Shown: positions 1-6,537, counted from the stretch's first letter. The stretch is 13,420 bases of DNA from Thermoplasmata archaeon (GCA_021819225.1 JAKARU010000014.1:1-13420), one strand, 5' to 3'. The notes: generated from the sequence alone by a model not told the origin. Made by a program: numbers and translations.

Positions 1-140
1 TAACGCTTTTGAGTCGTCCAGAGTGACCACTCGCACAAAAGTGTGATGAACCCCCATTTTCCATGATGAGCTGTCCCTATGCCCGGAGCTGGTGGGGATG
101 TTTGTTCTGATTTACTGTTCAATATGTGTTTGTACCAAAA

Positions 141-150
141 ATATTTAATA
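141..150 (+). promoter_or_regulatory. TATA-like box for the beta-propeller gene
   Basis: The sequence ATATTTAATA is centred about 26 bases upstream of the ATG at 171. This is the normal archaeal distance from TATA box to transcription start, so the mRNA would begin at or next to that ATG (leaderless). This is the main reason for preferring 171 over the upstream GTG at 126. Confidence 0.5.
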
Positions 151-170
151 ATGAGCAAAAATTTGCATTT

Positions 171-1529
171 ATGTTGGGGGTTTTGCGTTCAATTATTAAA
201 AATCGCAGATTTATTCAAATTTCACTGGTAGTCTTGATATCTTCCCTGCTGATGGTGTCATCCCTTGAATACTATGACATAGAGAAGAAGAATCAGGAAA
301 TCAGGGATCTTGAACTGAAGTCAGTGCCAATAATCAATGTTACGAAGCATGTAAATCTGTCATATAATACCGTCACAACAAGTTATTATCAATATGAAGG
401 AAACAATATGCATCAGTATGATATCAATGCCACGCCAGGAAACTTTTCTGATAAACTGAATGGCATGATAATAGTTGATCCGTCCTATTCAAACGGGACT
501 TTCTATGTTCCCCTGACGAATATGTCCCTCTGCAATGGTGGGCTGGATGCAATTAATTCCACAACTGGCAACATAATCTGGAACATCACATTCCCAAATG
601 AGGTAATGACGGAACCACTGATCATAGGACATGAAGTTGTAGTTGGCCTCGGCAACAACCAGTTCATAAACCCTGATATTAGAGGTACAGGTATCAACTA
701 CCTTGCCGCCGTGAACATATCGAATGGAAGCCCGATTTGGCAGTTCGGAACATGTGGAGAGGATATGCCAACTCCAGTATTTCATGATGGACTCATAATT
801 GAACCAACTGGAGGAGGTGTTGTTTATGCAATTAACGCCTCCTCAGGAAACCAGGTATGGAGTACCTGCGTGGGTTCCTTTGTTAGCATGTCATCTCCTG
901 CAATATACAATGGAACTATATACTTTGGCGGGGCAAACCCCTATAATTTCTATGCGTTGAATGCCTCAACAGGGAAGGTGTTGTGGGACTATTGCACCAA
1001 TGCAACAGGTGGATTGACTGACGGATCCCCGGTAATAACCGATGGCCAGGTGATTGACGGATATACAGTAGAGCTGGGAAATGAGACGTTCCAGGCATTT
1101 GTAATATCATTCAATGCATCTGACGGCAATGTGATGTGGATCACTTATGAGGGGATAGGAATACAGCCGCAGTCTCCCCCAATTGAGATACCTCCACTGA
1201 CCGCTGACGGCAATCTTGTCTTCAGTGAGCCAACAGCGTTAAGTAAGCTATTTGCCATAAATGCGACGAACGGGGATATTCTGTGGGATAAATACACAGG
1301 TTATGACGATTCGAATCCTGCCATTGTCAATCACGATATTGTTACCGTGAATCTTACAGGGAGCCTCATGGTCTTCAATTCTACAGGATCATTACTGCTT
1401 ACATACAGTACAGGCGTTGTGTTCGGTGCTGGAACAATAGTGGTGATGAATGGCCACCTGATCCTCTTTGGTACCAATGGCGTCTTTGAGAGCCTGCCAT
1501 ACGCAAGATCCTCAGTGGTAATAAGATAA
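171..1529 (+). CDS. Membrane-anchored, N-glycosylated PQQ-like beta-propeller protein
   Basis: A 452-residue protein with one hydrophobic segment near the N-terminus (about residues 14-32, after a basic RSIIKNRR stretch) and a long extracytoplasmic part. That part carries seven copies of a PQQ-type beta-propeller motif, roughly hydrophobic-x-A-x-N-A-S-x-G-x-x-x-W, near residues 125, 178, 219, 261, 311, 360 and 399. The last copy has lost its Trp. Blades of this kind form a seven- or eight-bladed propeller. Nothing shows that PQQ is bound, and no dehydrogenase residues can be assigned, so a binding or scaffold role outside the cell is as likely as catalysis. About 19 N-x-S/T sequons, several inside the motifs, point to a glycosylated surface protein. 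There are four cysteines (121, 195, 233, 275). A GTG at 126 would add 15 residues, but the TATA-like box at 141-150 would then lie inside the gene. No partner gene is adjacent. Confidence 0.85.
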   Translation: MLGVLRSIIKNRRFIQISLVVLISSLLMVSSLEYYDIEKKNQEIRDLELKSVPIINVTKHVNLSYNTVTTSYYQYEGNNMHQYDINATPGNFSDKLNGMIIVDPSYSNGTFYVPLTNMSLCNGGLDAINSTTGNIIWNITFPNEVMTEPLIIGHEVVVGLGNNQFINPDIRGTGINYLAAVNISNGSPIWQFGTCGEDMPTPVFHDGLIIEPTGGGVVYAINASSGNQVWSTCVGSFVSMSSPAIYNGTIYFGGANPYNFYALNASTGKVLWDYCTNATGGLTDGSPVITDGQVIDGYTVELGNETFQAFVISFNASDGNVMWITYEGIGIQPQSPPIEIPPLTADGNLVFSEPTALSKLFAINATNGDILWDKYTGYDDSNPAIVNHDIVTVNLTGSLMVFNSTGSLLLTYSTGVVFGAGTIVVMNGHLILFGTNGVFESLPYARSSVVIR

Positions 1530-1536
1530 GGCAAAT

Positions 1537-1546
1537 TTCATTTTTT
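1537..1546 (+). terminator. T-tract after the beta-propeller gene
   Basis: Six consecutive T residues (1541-1546) lie 12 bases after the stop codon. Archaeal RNA polymerase commonly terminates at such tracts without a hairpin. None is visible here. Confidence 0.4.
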
Positions 1547-1554
1547 AACACAAT

Positions 1555-1561
1555 CTTTAAT
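1555..1561 (+). promoter_or_regulatory. TATA-like box for the thiolase gene
   Basis: CTTTAAT is centred about 28 bases upstream of the ATG at 1586. With no Shine-Dalgarno sequence before that ATG, this fits a leaderless transcript that starts independently of the upstream gene. Confidence 0.4.
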
Positions 1562-1585
1562 GTATTATTATAAAATGTATATTGC

Positions 1586-2761
1586 ATGAGTGAGAGGAAA
1601 TTAAAGGAAGCTTACATCCTTGACGCAGCAAGGACGCCTTTTGGCAGGAGAAATGGAATCCTTTCGACAATTAATCCTGTTGATCTGCTTGGTGGCCTGT
1701 TGAAGAGTATTCTGGACAGGAATGCCATTAACCCACAGCTTGTTGAGGACGTAATCGCAGGATGTGTTACCCAAACAGGGGAACAGTCTGCGAACATTGC
1801 CAGGAACGCCATACTATCTGCGGGTTTCCCTGATTCTGTTCCGGGGACTACCATAGACAGACAGTGCGGATCAAGCCTTCAGGCAGCTCAATTTGCAGCA
1901 CAGGGAATAATGACAGGAAATAATGATCTGAACATAGCCTGTGGAGTTGAGTCCATGAGCAGGGTGCCAATGTTCAGTTCCATTAGGTCCGATTCTACAC
2001 CTCTCACTGCAAGTTTAAGGGAAAGGTATGCCCTCGAGGAAGAGTGGTTCAGCCAGGCAAGGGGTGCGCAGATCATAGCTGACAGGTGGGAGATATCGAG
2101 GGAGGAAATGGACTCATACAGCCTCAGGAGCCATAAGCTAGCAGATGAATCAAGGCGTTTCCTCAGTAATGAGATATCTCCTGTCAGCGTCAGGAACGGT
2201 GATGAAATCAAGCTGATCAGCCAGGATCAGGGCATCAGGTCCGAGACAAGCATGGAAAAACTTTCCCTTCTCAAGCCTGCATTCAATGGGATTCCTGACA
2301 TAACCGCCGGAAATTCAAGCCAGATCTCAGACGGTGCAAGTGCTGCGATTATATGTTCTGAAGATTTTCTTGAGACGCACAGCATGAAGGCAAAGGCAAA
2401 ATTCACGTCCTTTTCTGTTGTGGGTGTTGATCCTGTTTCAATGCTTACCGGTCCAATCAAGGTAACCGAGAAGATACTTGCAAGGGAAAAACTTACGATG
2501 GACGATATTGATCTTTTTGAGGTGAATGAAGCGTTTGCCTCTGTTGTAATTGCATGGTTAAGGGAGACAGGAGCCCCAATAGAAAATGTGAACGTGCATG
2601 GAGGGGCCATTGCAATAGGGCATCCGCTTGGCGCTACCGGCGGAAGACTCATATCGACAATGATCAATTCCCTGATTGAAAAAAGAAAGGAAAGAGGGTT
2701 GATTGCGATATGTGAGGGTGGAGGAATGGCCAATGCCTGCCTCATAGAAATAGTGAAGTGA
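1586..2761 (+). CDS. Acetyl-CoA acyltransferase (thiolase, bacterial FadA/AtoB type)
   Basis: A full-length 391-residue thiolase. These enzymes join two acetyl-CoA to acetoacetyl-CoA or, in reverse, cleave 3-ketoacyl-CoA with CoA in the last step of beta-oxidation. All catalytic landmarks are present: the acyl-accepting Cys94 in DRQCGSS, the NEAF loop at 314-317, His346 in GHPLGATG and Cys376 in CEGGGMANA. The N-terminal AARTPFG stretch (14-20) is also typical. It is cytosolic, with no signal or membrane segment. Substrate length cannot be read from the sequence. The intact NEAF and CxGGG motifs place it with classical degradative or biosynthetic thiolases, not the archaeal SCP-x-like thiolases that pair with a DUF35 protein and feed mevalonate synthesis. 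No DUF35, HMG-CoA synthase or acyl-CoA dehydrogenase gene is adjacent, so it seems to be transcribed alone. Confidence 0.93.
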   Translation: MSERKLKEAYILDAARTPFGRRNGILSTINPVDLLGGLLKSILDRNAINPQLVEDVIAGCVTQTGEQSANIARNAILSAGFPDSVPGTTIDRQCGSSLQAAQFAAQGIMTGNNDLNIACGVESMSRVPMFSSIRSDSTPLTASLRERYALEEEWFSQARGAQIIADRWEISREEMDSYSLRSHKLADESRRFLSNEISPVSVRNGDEIKLISQDQGIRSETSMEKLSLLKPAFNGIPDITAGNSSQISDGASAAIICSEDFLETHSMKAKAKFTSFSVVGVDPVSMLTGPIKVTEKILAREKLTMDDIDLFEVNEAFASVVIAWLRETGAPIENVNVHGGAIAIGHPLGATGGRLISTMINSLIEKRKERGLIAICEGGGMANACLIEIVK

Positions 2762-3008
2762 AAATGTATCTGGAGATGCCAATTATTATTGCATTAATGA
2801 AGAACCATTAAATTCCTGAGAATAGAATATACATGCATCCAGGTCTTCTGGGAGGTTCAACGCCAGGCTCATTAAACTAATTAAGAAGGAAATAAGCAAG
2901 GGTTCACCATTTCATTTTTAAACTCGATTTTTTTCTCATTGTAACAGCTTTCAGTTTCTGTCTTCCGGTACAAAGCCCTTAAGCAGAGGACCATGAAAAA
3001 CTTTCTTC
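2762..3008. other. Intergenic stretch after the thiolase gene
   Basis: No gene is supported here. A seven-T tract at 2928-2934 could end the thiolase transcript. A 15-codon ORF at 2833 and an open lysine-rich frame nearby lack start signals and are not called. Confidence 0.5.
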
Positions 3009-3086
3009 CGGATATATCCGTAAGGTTAACCTTACATTTTTAGAAATGTTTTTAATGCACGGTCTAATGTAAGGAATGCCTTACAT
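3009..3086 (+). promoter_or_regulatory. Promoter bracketed by two matching palindromic operators
   Basis: Two copies of GTAAGG-N4-CCTTAC occur 49 bases apart. The first (3020-3035) is a perfect 16-base palindrome, GTAAGGTTAACCTTAC. The second (3069-3084) is extended to the arms of ATGTAAGG-AATG-CCTTACAT (3067-3086). A perfect 12-base palindrome, CGGATATATCCG (3009-3020), abuts the first. Between them a TATA-like TTTTTAAT (3049-3056) would place the transcript start near 3080, inside the second copy. The layout suits a repressor dimer that blocks TBP/TFB and polymerase. The half-site TAAGGTTA fits the DtxR-family metalloregulator half-site TWAGGTWA, although the halves overlap here. The identity of the regulator is inference. 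Confidence 0.7.
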
Positions 3087-3186
3087 GTATCATAAATCAT
3101 TCCATCCGGATATCAGCCAGAATGATGTGGTATTTGATCTTGAAATCATCTCAGCAGACCCGGGAAAGGAGACGTACCTGAATTGA
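3085..3186 (+). CDS. Putative 33-codon leader ORF coupled to the MFS gene
   Basis: The ORF begins ATG TAT CAT AAA inside the tail of the second operator, about 5 bases after the predicted transcript start, so it could be read leaderless. It encodes a hydrophilic, acidic peptide (MYHKSFHPDISQ...ETYLN) with no membrane segment or recognised domain. Its TGA stop (3184-3186) overlaps the TTG start of the MFS gene (3183-3185). The Shine-Dalgarno site of the MFS gene lies within it. In archaea where first genes are often leaderless and later genes use Shine-Dalgarno sites, this is what a first cistron should look like. It could be a small protein, a leader peptide that couples translation, or chance, since 33 codons is short. 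Confidence 0.4.
   Translation: MYHKSFHPDISQNDVVFDLEIISADPGKETYLN
3166..3171 (+). promoter_or_regulatory. Shine-Dalgarno site deciding the TTG start of MFS transporter 1
   Basis: AAGGAG ends 11 bases before the TTG at 3183. No ATG or GTG lies in frame between the upstream stop at 3141 and this TTG. The next in-frame Met is residue 43, already past the first membrane helix, so the TTG start is well supported. Confidence 0.7.
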
Positions 3187-4421
3187 AACTCCAAAACAGA
3201 GCCAGGAAGAATGACTTATTCCCACTTACCGTGGCATCCCTGAGCATACTGGTGGCAAGCTACAACATTGCAACAATCTCTGTTGCCGTGAACCCACTGG
3301 AAAGCTACATGAAATTCTCTGGGATTTATGTAACCTATCTTGCCTCTGCAGTACTCATCGGTGCAATGTTTGGGGCTGCATTCAGTGGGATAGTTTCTGA
3401 TAGATTTGGACGAATTGGGATTCTTGCATTTGATCTCCTTACATTTGTGGCAGCTGGAATAGGTTCTGCATTTTCTAGTGAATTTTATGAACTTTTTATT
3501 TTCAGACTCCTTGTAGGAATTGGAGTCGGAATTGACTATGTTGTAATTTTCGCCTATCTTTCAGAGATTGAGGCTTCAGCTGGGCGTCATGGAGCAAGAC
3601 TTGCCCTCGTTATGTTCTTCGCTAATTTCGGAATACTTCTTGCATATGCTGCAGGGGCAATCTTTTCCGTATATTTTGGTGCAAATTCATGGAGATACGT
3701 TTTCATTACTGGAGCCCTGTTTCCCATTGCTCCCATAATATTAAGACTGCGGATTCAAGAAAGTGATGAATGGAAAAAATTCCATATTCAAAGTGTCAGA
3801 ACCATATTTAGAAAATTTTTGGAGAAAAAGAACAGCAAAGATGCACTTAAATTTTCACTGCCATGGTTTCTATATCAGATTAGCGATCAGAGCTTAACTC
3901 TTTTTCTTCCAATACTTCTCGTATCACTTATAGGTAATTCATTTTATTCTGCCGATACGGGAAGTGTCATTGTTAAGTTTTTTACCATACCTGCCTCACT
4001 CATAACTGTAGTTCTGATTTCAAGAGTTGGTAGAAAGTTTCTCCAGAGTTCAGGCTTCTTTTTCAGGTCCATTATGCTTGGAATATTGGGATTTTTATTG
4101 GCTTGGAATGTCACAGTTCCTTCATATATGTCTGTACTTCTTCTTGGTGGGGCATTCTTTTTTGGAGCCCTTGGGCCTGATAAAACAACAGTCATTTCTC
4201 CTGCAGAATCTTTTTCGACCAGTGTAAGGGGTACCGGTCAGGGTGTAAGTGAAATGTTCGGAAGAATGGGGGGTCTGACTGGAGTTATTGCATACGGGTA
4301 TCTTCGACTCCTGACTCCTGGAGTCGGTCTGATTTTCCTGTCCCTAACTTGTGCCCTGGGATTTATAATGACGGTAGTCTTCTTTGGCTGGAAAATTGAG
4401 AAGGATCAAATATCTCAATAA
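3183..4421 (+). CDS. MFS transporter, sugar-porter / metabolite:H+ symporter-like
   Basis: A 412-residue protein with about twelve hydrophobic segments, the usual size for this family. MFS signature loops are clear: GIVSDRFGRIG (69-79) between helices 2 and 3, RLLVGIGVGIDY (108-119) in helix 4, RLRIQESDEW (188-197) where sugar porters have PESPRW, RVGRK (281-285) in the second half, and PAESFSTSVRGTGQG (340-354), which resembles the PTxxRGTGxG loop of metabolite:proton symporters. It sits in the cytoplasmic membrane and probably moves a small organic solute with protons. The substrate cannot be told. The TTG start is set by a Shine-Dalgarno site and overlaps the 33-codon ORF. The paired operators upstream suggest tight repression, possibly by a metal-sensing regulator, which would make a metal chelate or stress-linked metabolite worth considering. 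Confidence 0.9.
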   Translation: MKLQNRARKNDLFPLTVASLSILVASYNIATISVAVNPLESYMKFSGIYVTYLASAVLIGAMFGAAFSGIVSDRFGRIGILAFDLLTFVAAGIGSAFSSEFYELFIFRLLVGIGVGIDYVVIFAYLSEIEASAGRHGARLALVMFFANFGILLAYAAGAIFSVYFGANSWRYVFITGALFPIAPIILRLRIQESDEWKKFHIQSVRTIFRKFLEKKNSKDALKFSLPWFLYQISDQSLTLFLPILLVSLIGNSFYSADTGSVIVKFFTIPASLITVVLISRVGRKFLQSSGFFFRSIMLGILGFLLAWNVTVPSYMSVLLLGGAFFFGALGPDKTTVISPAESFSTSVRGTGQGVSEMFGRMGGLTGVIAYGYLRLLTPGVGLIFLSLTCALGFIMTVVFFGWKIEKDQISQ

Positions 4422-4449
4422 TGAAAAACCTAATGTATTCACTTTATTC

Positions 4450-4692
4450 CTATTCTTTTCTAATAACGATCTCCTTAACTTTTCTATAATCTATGTACGT
4501 TATTCCATTTACCCCTCTGAGAAATTCTGAACTACATTCGACAGGGGATAATTCAGGAATCGTTCTTATGTAACCTTTATAATTTCTGTATTCAGTTTTA
4601 TAGCCCCCTGGCATCAATTCAGCGTGCGAAGTTATGTTATCTGATCTTGACTGGCCCACAATTCCTGGTTCAGGACTGTTGATATACTCCAA
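4450..4692 (-). CDS. Hypothetical protein, 80 aa (possible gene remnant)
   Basis: An 80-codon frame starting at a TTG, with no in-frame ATG upstream before the stop at about 4707. The product is soluble, rich in Gly, Tyr and charged residues, and ends in an alternating hydrophobic-charged stretch (YIDYRKVKEIVIRKE) typical of edge strands. I recognise no family. A TATA-like stretch on the minus strand near 4735-4742 is weakly placed for a short leader. It converges with the MFS gene, 28 bases apart, and T-rich stretches between them could terminate both. Lack of an ATG and the C-terminal look of the sequence make it possible that this is the surviving 3' end of a larger gene. It could also be a chance frame. 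Confidence 0.4.
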   Translation of the reverse strand: MEYINSPEPGIVGQSRSDNITSHAELMPGGYKTEYRNYKGYIRTIPELSPVECSSEFLRGVNGITYIDYRKVKEIVIRKE

Positions 4693-4901
4693 ATGTCCCT
4701 GTGCTAATCATTGATCCAATGCTATTCCCATATTACTTTTAACGACAGAATTTCCCAACCGTTCATTCAAATTTAACTATTTTCTAGAATTAAATATTTT
4801 ATTTTAATGACCTTGAATCCTCATTTGAACATCCTTACTCAATGCCATATGAATAATTGAAGTGCCGCAACTCGAGTGACCGAAATCAAGGGTCAATCAG
4901 A
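4693..4901. other. AT-rich intergenic stretch
   Basis: No gene is supported. TGCCGCA (4863-4869) and AGGGTCAAT (4889-4897) recur in the same order upstream of the surface-protein gene at 11343. Otherwise nothing is recognised. Confidence 0.4.
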
Positions 4902-5029
4902 TTAAATATCTCATCTCAGACTCTTAGGCTTGGGTAGCCATGTTACCAGACCAAAGAGAATTTTTTGATTACATTCTTAATAAATTTGAGAAATTAAATC
5001 AAAAATATTTAATTTGCCTTTTTGACTAA
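4902..5029 (+). other. TATA-like box with a 29-codon ORF
   Basis: TTAAATAT (4902-4909) is followed, 34 bases from its centre, by an ATG at 4940 that opens a 29-codon frame beginning MLPDQREFFDYILNKFEKLN and stopping at 5027-5029. The first 20 residues look like a real amphipathic N-terminus, and the end is hydrophobic and abrupt. The ORF runs into the 3' end of the minus-strand 114-aa gene and overlaps it by 21 bases. It may be a decapitated gene cut by the arrival of the minus-strand unit, or a chance frame behind a good TATA-like sequence. Confidence 0.22.
4996..5006 (-). terminator. T-tract downstream of the 114-aa gene (minus strand)
   Basis: The minus-strand transcript reads five T residues (5005-5001) within a few bases of the TAA at 5009-5011. 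This is a plausible archaeal T-tract terminator for the two-gene unit. Confidence 0.35.
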
Positions 5030-5353
5030 GTTATTTTCCTTTGGCCAGGTCAACTCATTCAATATGAAAATAAGGCCCCAGATTGCGAACGCAGGCAGCA
5101 CATAGGTATATTGTAGCTTAAATAGGTACTGAGAGTTAAAGTTGTATATAACTTGAAGCGCAACAAGACTAATTGATATAACCAATGCGGAATAACCTAT
5201 TATTCTGTAAAATGCATAGATTATTTTATTGAGGGATGACTGAAAATTCCTGAGATCCTTTTGCCTTATTTTCATGCCAAGAAGACCATTAAGTATAGTT
5301 ACAAACACTATTAGTGGAATACCATTTTGATTTATGAATTCCATTAACCACAT
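5009..5353 (-). CDS. Small three-helix membrane protein of unknown function
   Basis: A 114-residue, strongly hydrophobic protein with three predicted membrane helices (about 11-27, 51-70 and 83-99). A basic loop (KIRQKDLR, 28-35) lies after the first, and there is a short charged tail (KENNLVKKAN). No family is recognised. It begins 10 bases after the stop of the 387-aa gene on the same strand, so the two should be one transcript. There is no clear Shine-Dalgarno site in the gap, and a second ATG lies three codons in. Small multi-helix proteins directly behind an exported protein can be immunity proteins, chaperones or membrane partners. The protein is real with fair confidence. Its job is not known. 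Confidence 0.72.
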   Translation of the reverse strand: MWLMEFINQNGIPLIVFVTILNGLLGMKIRQKDLRNFQSSLNKIIYAFYRIIGYSALVISISLVALQVIYNFNSQYLFKLQYTYVLPAFAIWGLIFILNELTWPKENNLVKKAN

Positions 5354-5363
5354 TTTTATAACC

Positions 5364-6527
5364 CTAACTTACTGTTCCCCACGAATTCCAACCTATTTTA
5401 TTTGCCAGACTGTGTGCCTCACTGGTAAGAGCATATGCCGTTGCAACCCATGCAGGATTATTACTCAGAACTGGAATATATGGCATTATGGAAACAGTTC
5501 CAGTGTTCGTATAACCATTCCAGGAGAAACTTGATCCCATAACTCCAACACCTGCTGTTACCCATGGATAAATATATGTTGCATCATAGAAGATCCATAG
5601 AAATTTTGGTTCCCCGTTAAAAGGGTTTGCGTATGTAGAATCATACATTGAATTTAATGCACTTCCCATATATGACTGTGTAAAGTGAATTGATATCGCA
5701 GCAGATGCAATTATAAAACTAATAATTCCTGCCATTTTAGCCAAAGCACTTGTTAGGAGACCATAAAAATTTGCTATAGTTAAAGCTCCTCCATATATAA
5801 AACCGCCCACCATACTCCATGTTTCAATATTGTGGATTGTGTTCATTTCCTGATTATACCATGACTGGGCACTCGATCCCACAAATAGTATGTTTATTGT
5901 ATCAGTTTCTCCATAAGTTATGGTCCATCCACCCAGATACCAGGGTGCTGTAACTTTGAGATAATTTACTGAAACCATTGTGAATTCACCATTCCATGTT
6001 GGAAATCCATTAGGATACATTCCCTTTGGATCCTTTAAAGCCACATAAACTGAATCCTTTGTCTTTTCTGTCAGGAGATTGGTTTTTGGATGCTCCTGTA
6101 AGTAATGGATGAATTTTTGACCTGCTTTCATGTTTGATGTCTGAAATTCCTTCTTCTCCATGGCCGTAAGTTCATTCAGGAGACTTACATCATTGGGATT
6201 TATCCTAAGGAACAGGGGAAACATCTGATCCTCTCTGTACTTTGGAATCATTTGATGTGTCGATCTGCTTATTCCATTATAAGGATTTGTACCTTCTTTT
6301 GCAGTAAGCCAGTAAAAGTAATCGTTTGCAATTATGGCATTCAAGTTCGTATCATTATTGGTAAAATGGGGTTTGAATAATTGCTGGTTTATTGAGGGAT
6401 TCATATGCTCATTGACTCTATGGCTAACTGTACCCTGTGATGTGATACTACCCATGCCTGTAAGGATGAACATGGCAACTATTAAAACCGATGCTAGCCC
6501 TAAGAATTTACTTCCGGTACTAACCAT
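5364..6527 (-). CDS. Exported protein with Gly/Ala-rich hydrophobic segment, unknown function
   Basis: A 387-residue protein with a signal-like N-terminus (hydrophobic about 9-24, then polar from 28). A hydrophilic region (about 35-190) contains a charged, helix-prone part (110-165). An aromatic, Gly-rich part (about 170-215) follows, then a long hydrophobic Gly/Ala-rich stretch at 239-280 (GGFIYGGALTIANFYGLL onward) that could form one or two membrane helices. The C-terminus (300-387) is rich in Trp, Tyr, Gly and Asn. It has no cysteine and only one N-glycosylation sequon (Asn58). This is odd beside the 19 and 8 sequons of the other two exported proteins in this window. No family is recognised. 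Signal, soluble domain, hydrophobic hairpin and a small membrane protein next door recall secreted pore-formers with immunity partners, but this rests on architecture alone. A surface or membrane-bound enzyme subunit is also possible. Confidence 0.8.
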   Translation of the reverse strand: MVSTGSKFLGLASVLIVAMFILTGMGSITSQGTVSHRVNEHMNPSINQQLFKPHFTNNDTNLNAIIANDYFYWLTAKEGTNPYNGISRSTHQMIPKYREDQMFPLFLRINPNDVSLLNELTAMEKKEFQTSNMKAGQKFIHYLQEHPKTNLLTEKTKDSVYVALKDPKGMYPNGFPTWNGEFTMVSVNYLKVTAPWYLGGWTITYGETDTINILFVGSSAQSWYNQEMNTIHNIETWSMVGGFIYGGALTIANFYGLLTSALAKMAGIISFIIASAAISIHFTQSYMGSALNSMYDSTYANPFNGEPKFLWIFYDATYIYPWVTAGVGVMGSSFSWNGYTNTGTVSIMPYIPVLSNNPAWVATAYALTSEAHSLANKIGWNSWGTVS

Positions 6528-6537
6528 GTTTGGTTAG
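6520..6537 (-). promoter_or_regulatory. Inverted repeat spanning the start codon of the 387-aa gene
   Basis: CTAACC-ATGTTT-GGTTAG on the plus strand has perfect 6-base arms around a 6-base centre, and the start codon (6525-6527) lies across the arm and loop. On the mRNA it could form a short hairpin hiding the start. On DNA it could be an operator just after the transcript start. An AT-rich box at 6565-6574 on the minus strand would start transcription near 6543. Confidence 0.35.

Noticed and set aside
2227..2745. 172-codon minus-strand frame inside the thiolase gene
   Set aside because: It is antisense to a gene with all thiolase catalytic motifs. Its Ser/Pro/Ala-rich composition is typical of a shadow frame.
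4027..4227. 66-codon plus-strand frame inside MFS transporter 1
   Set aside because: It overlaps clear MFS helices in another frame and has no start signal of its own.
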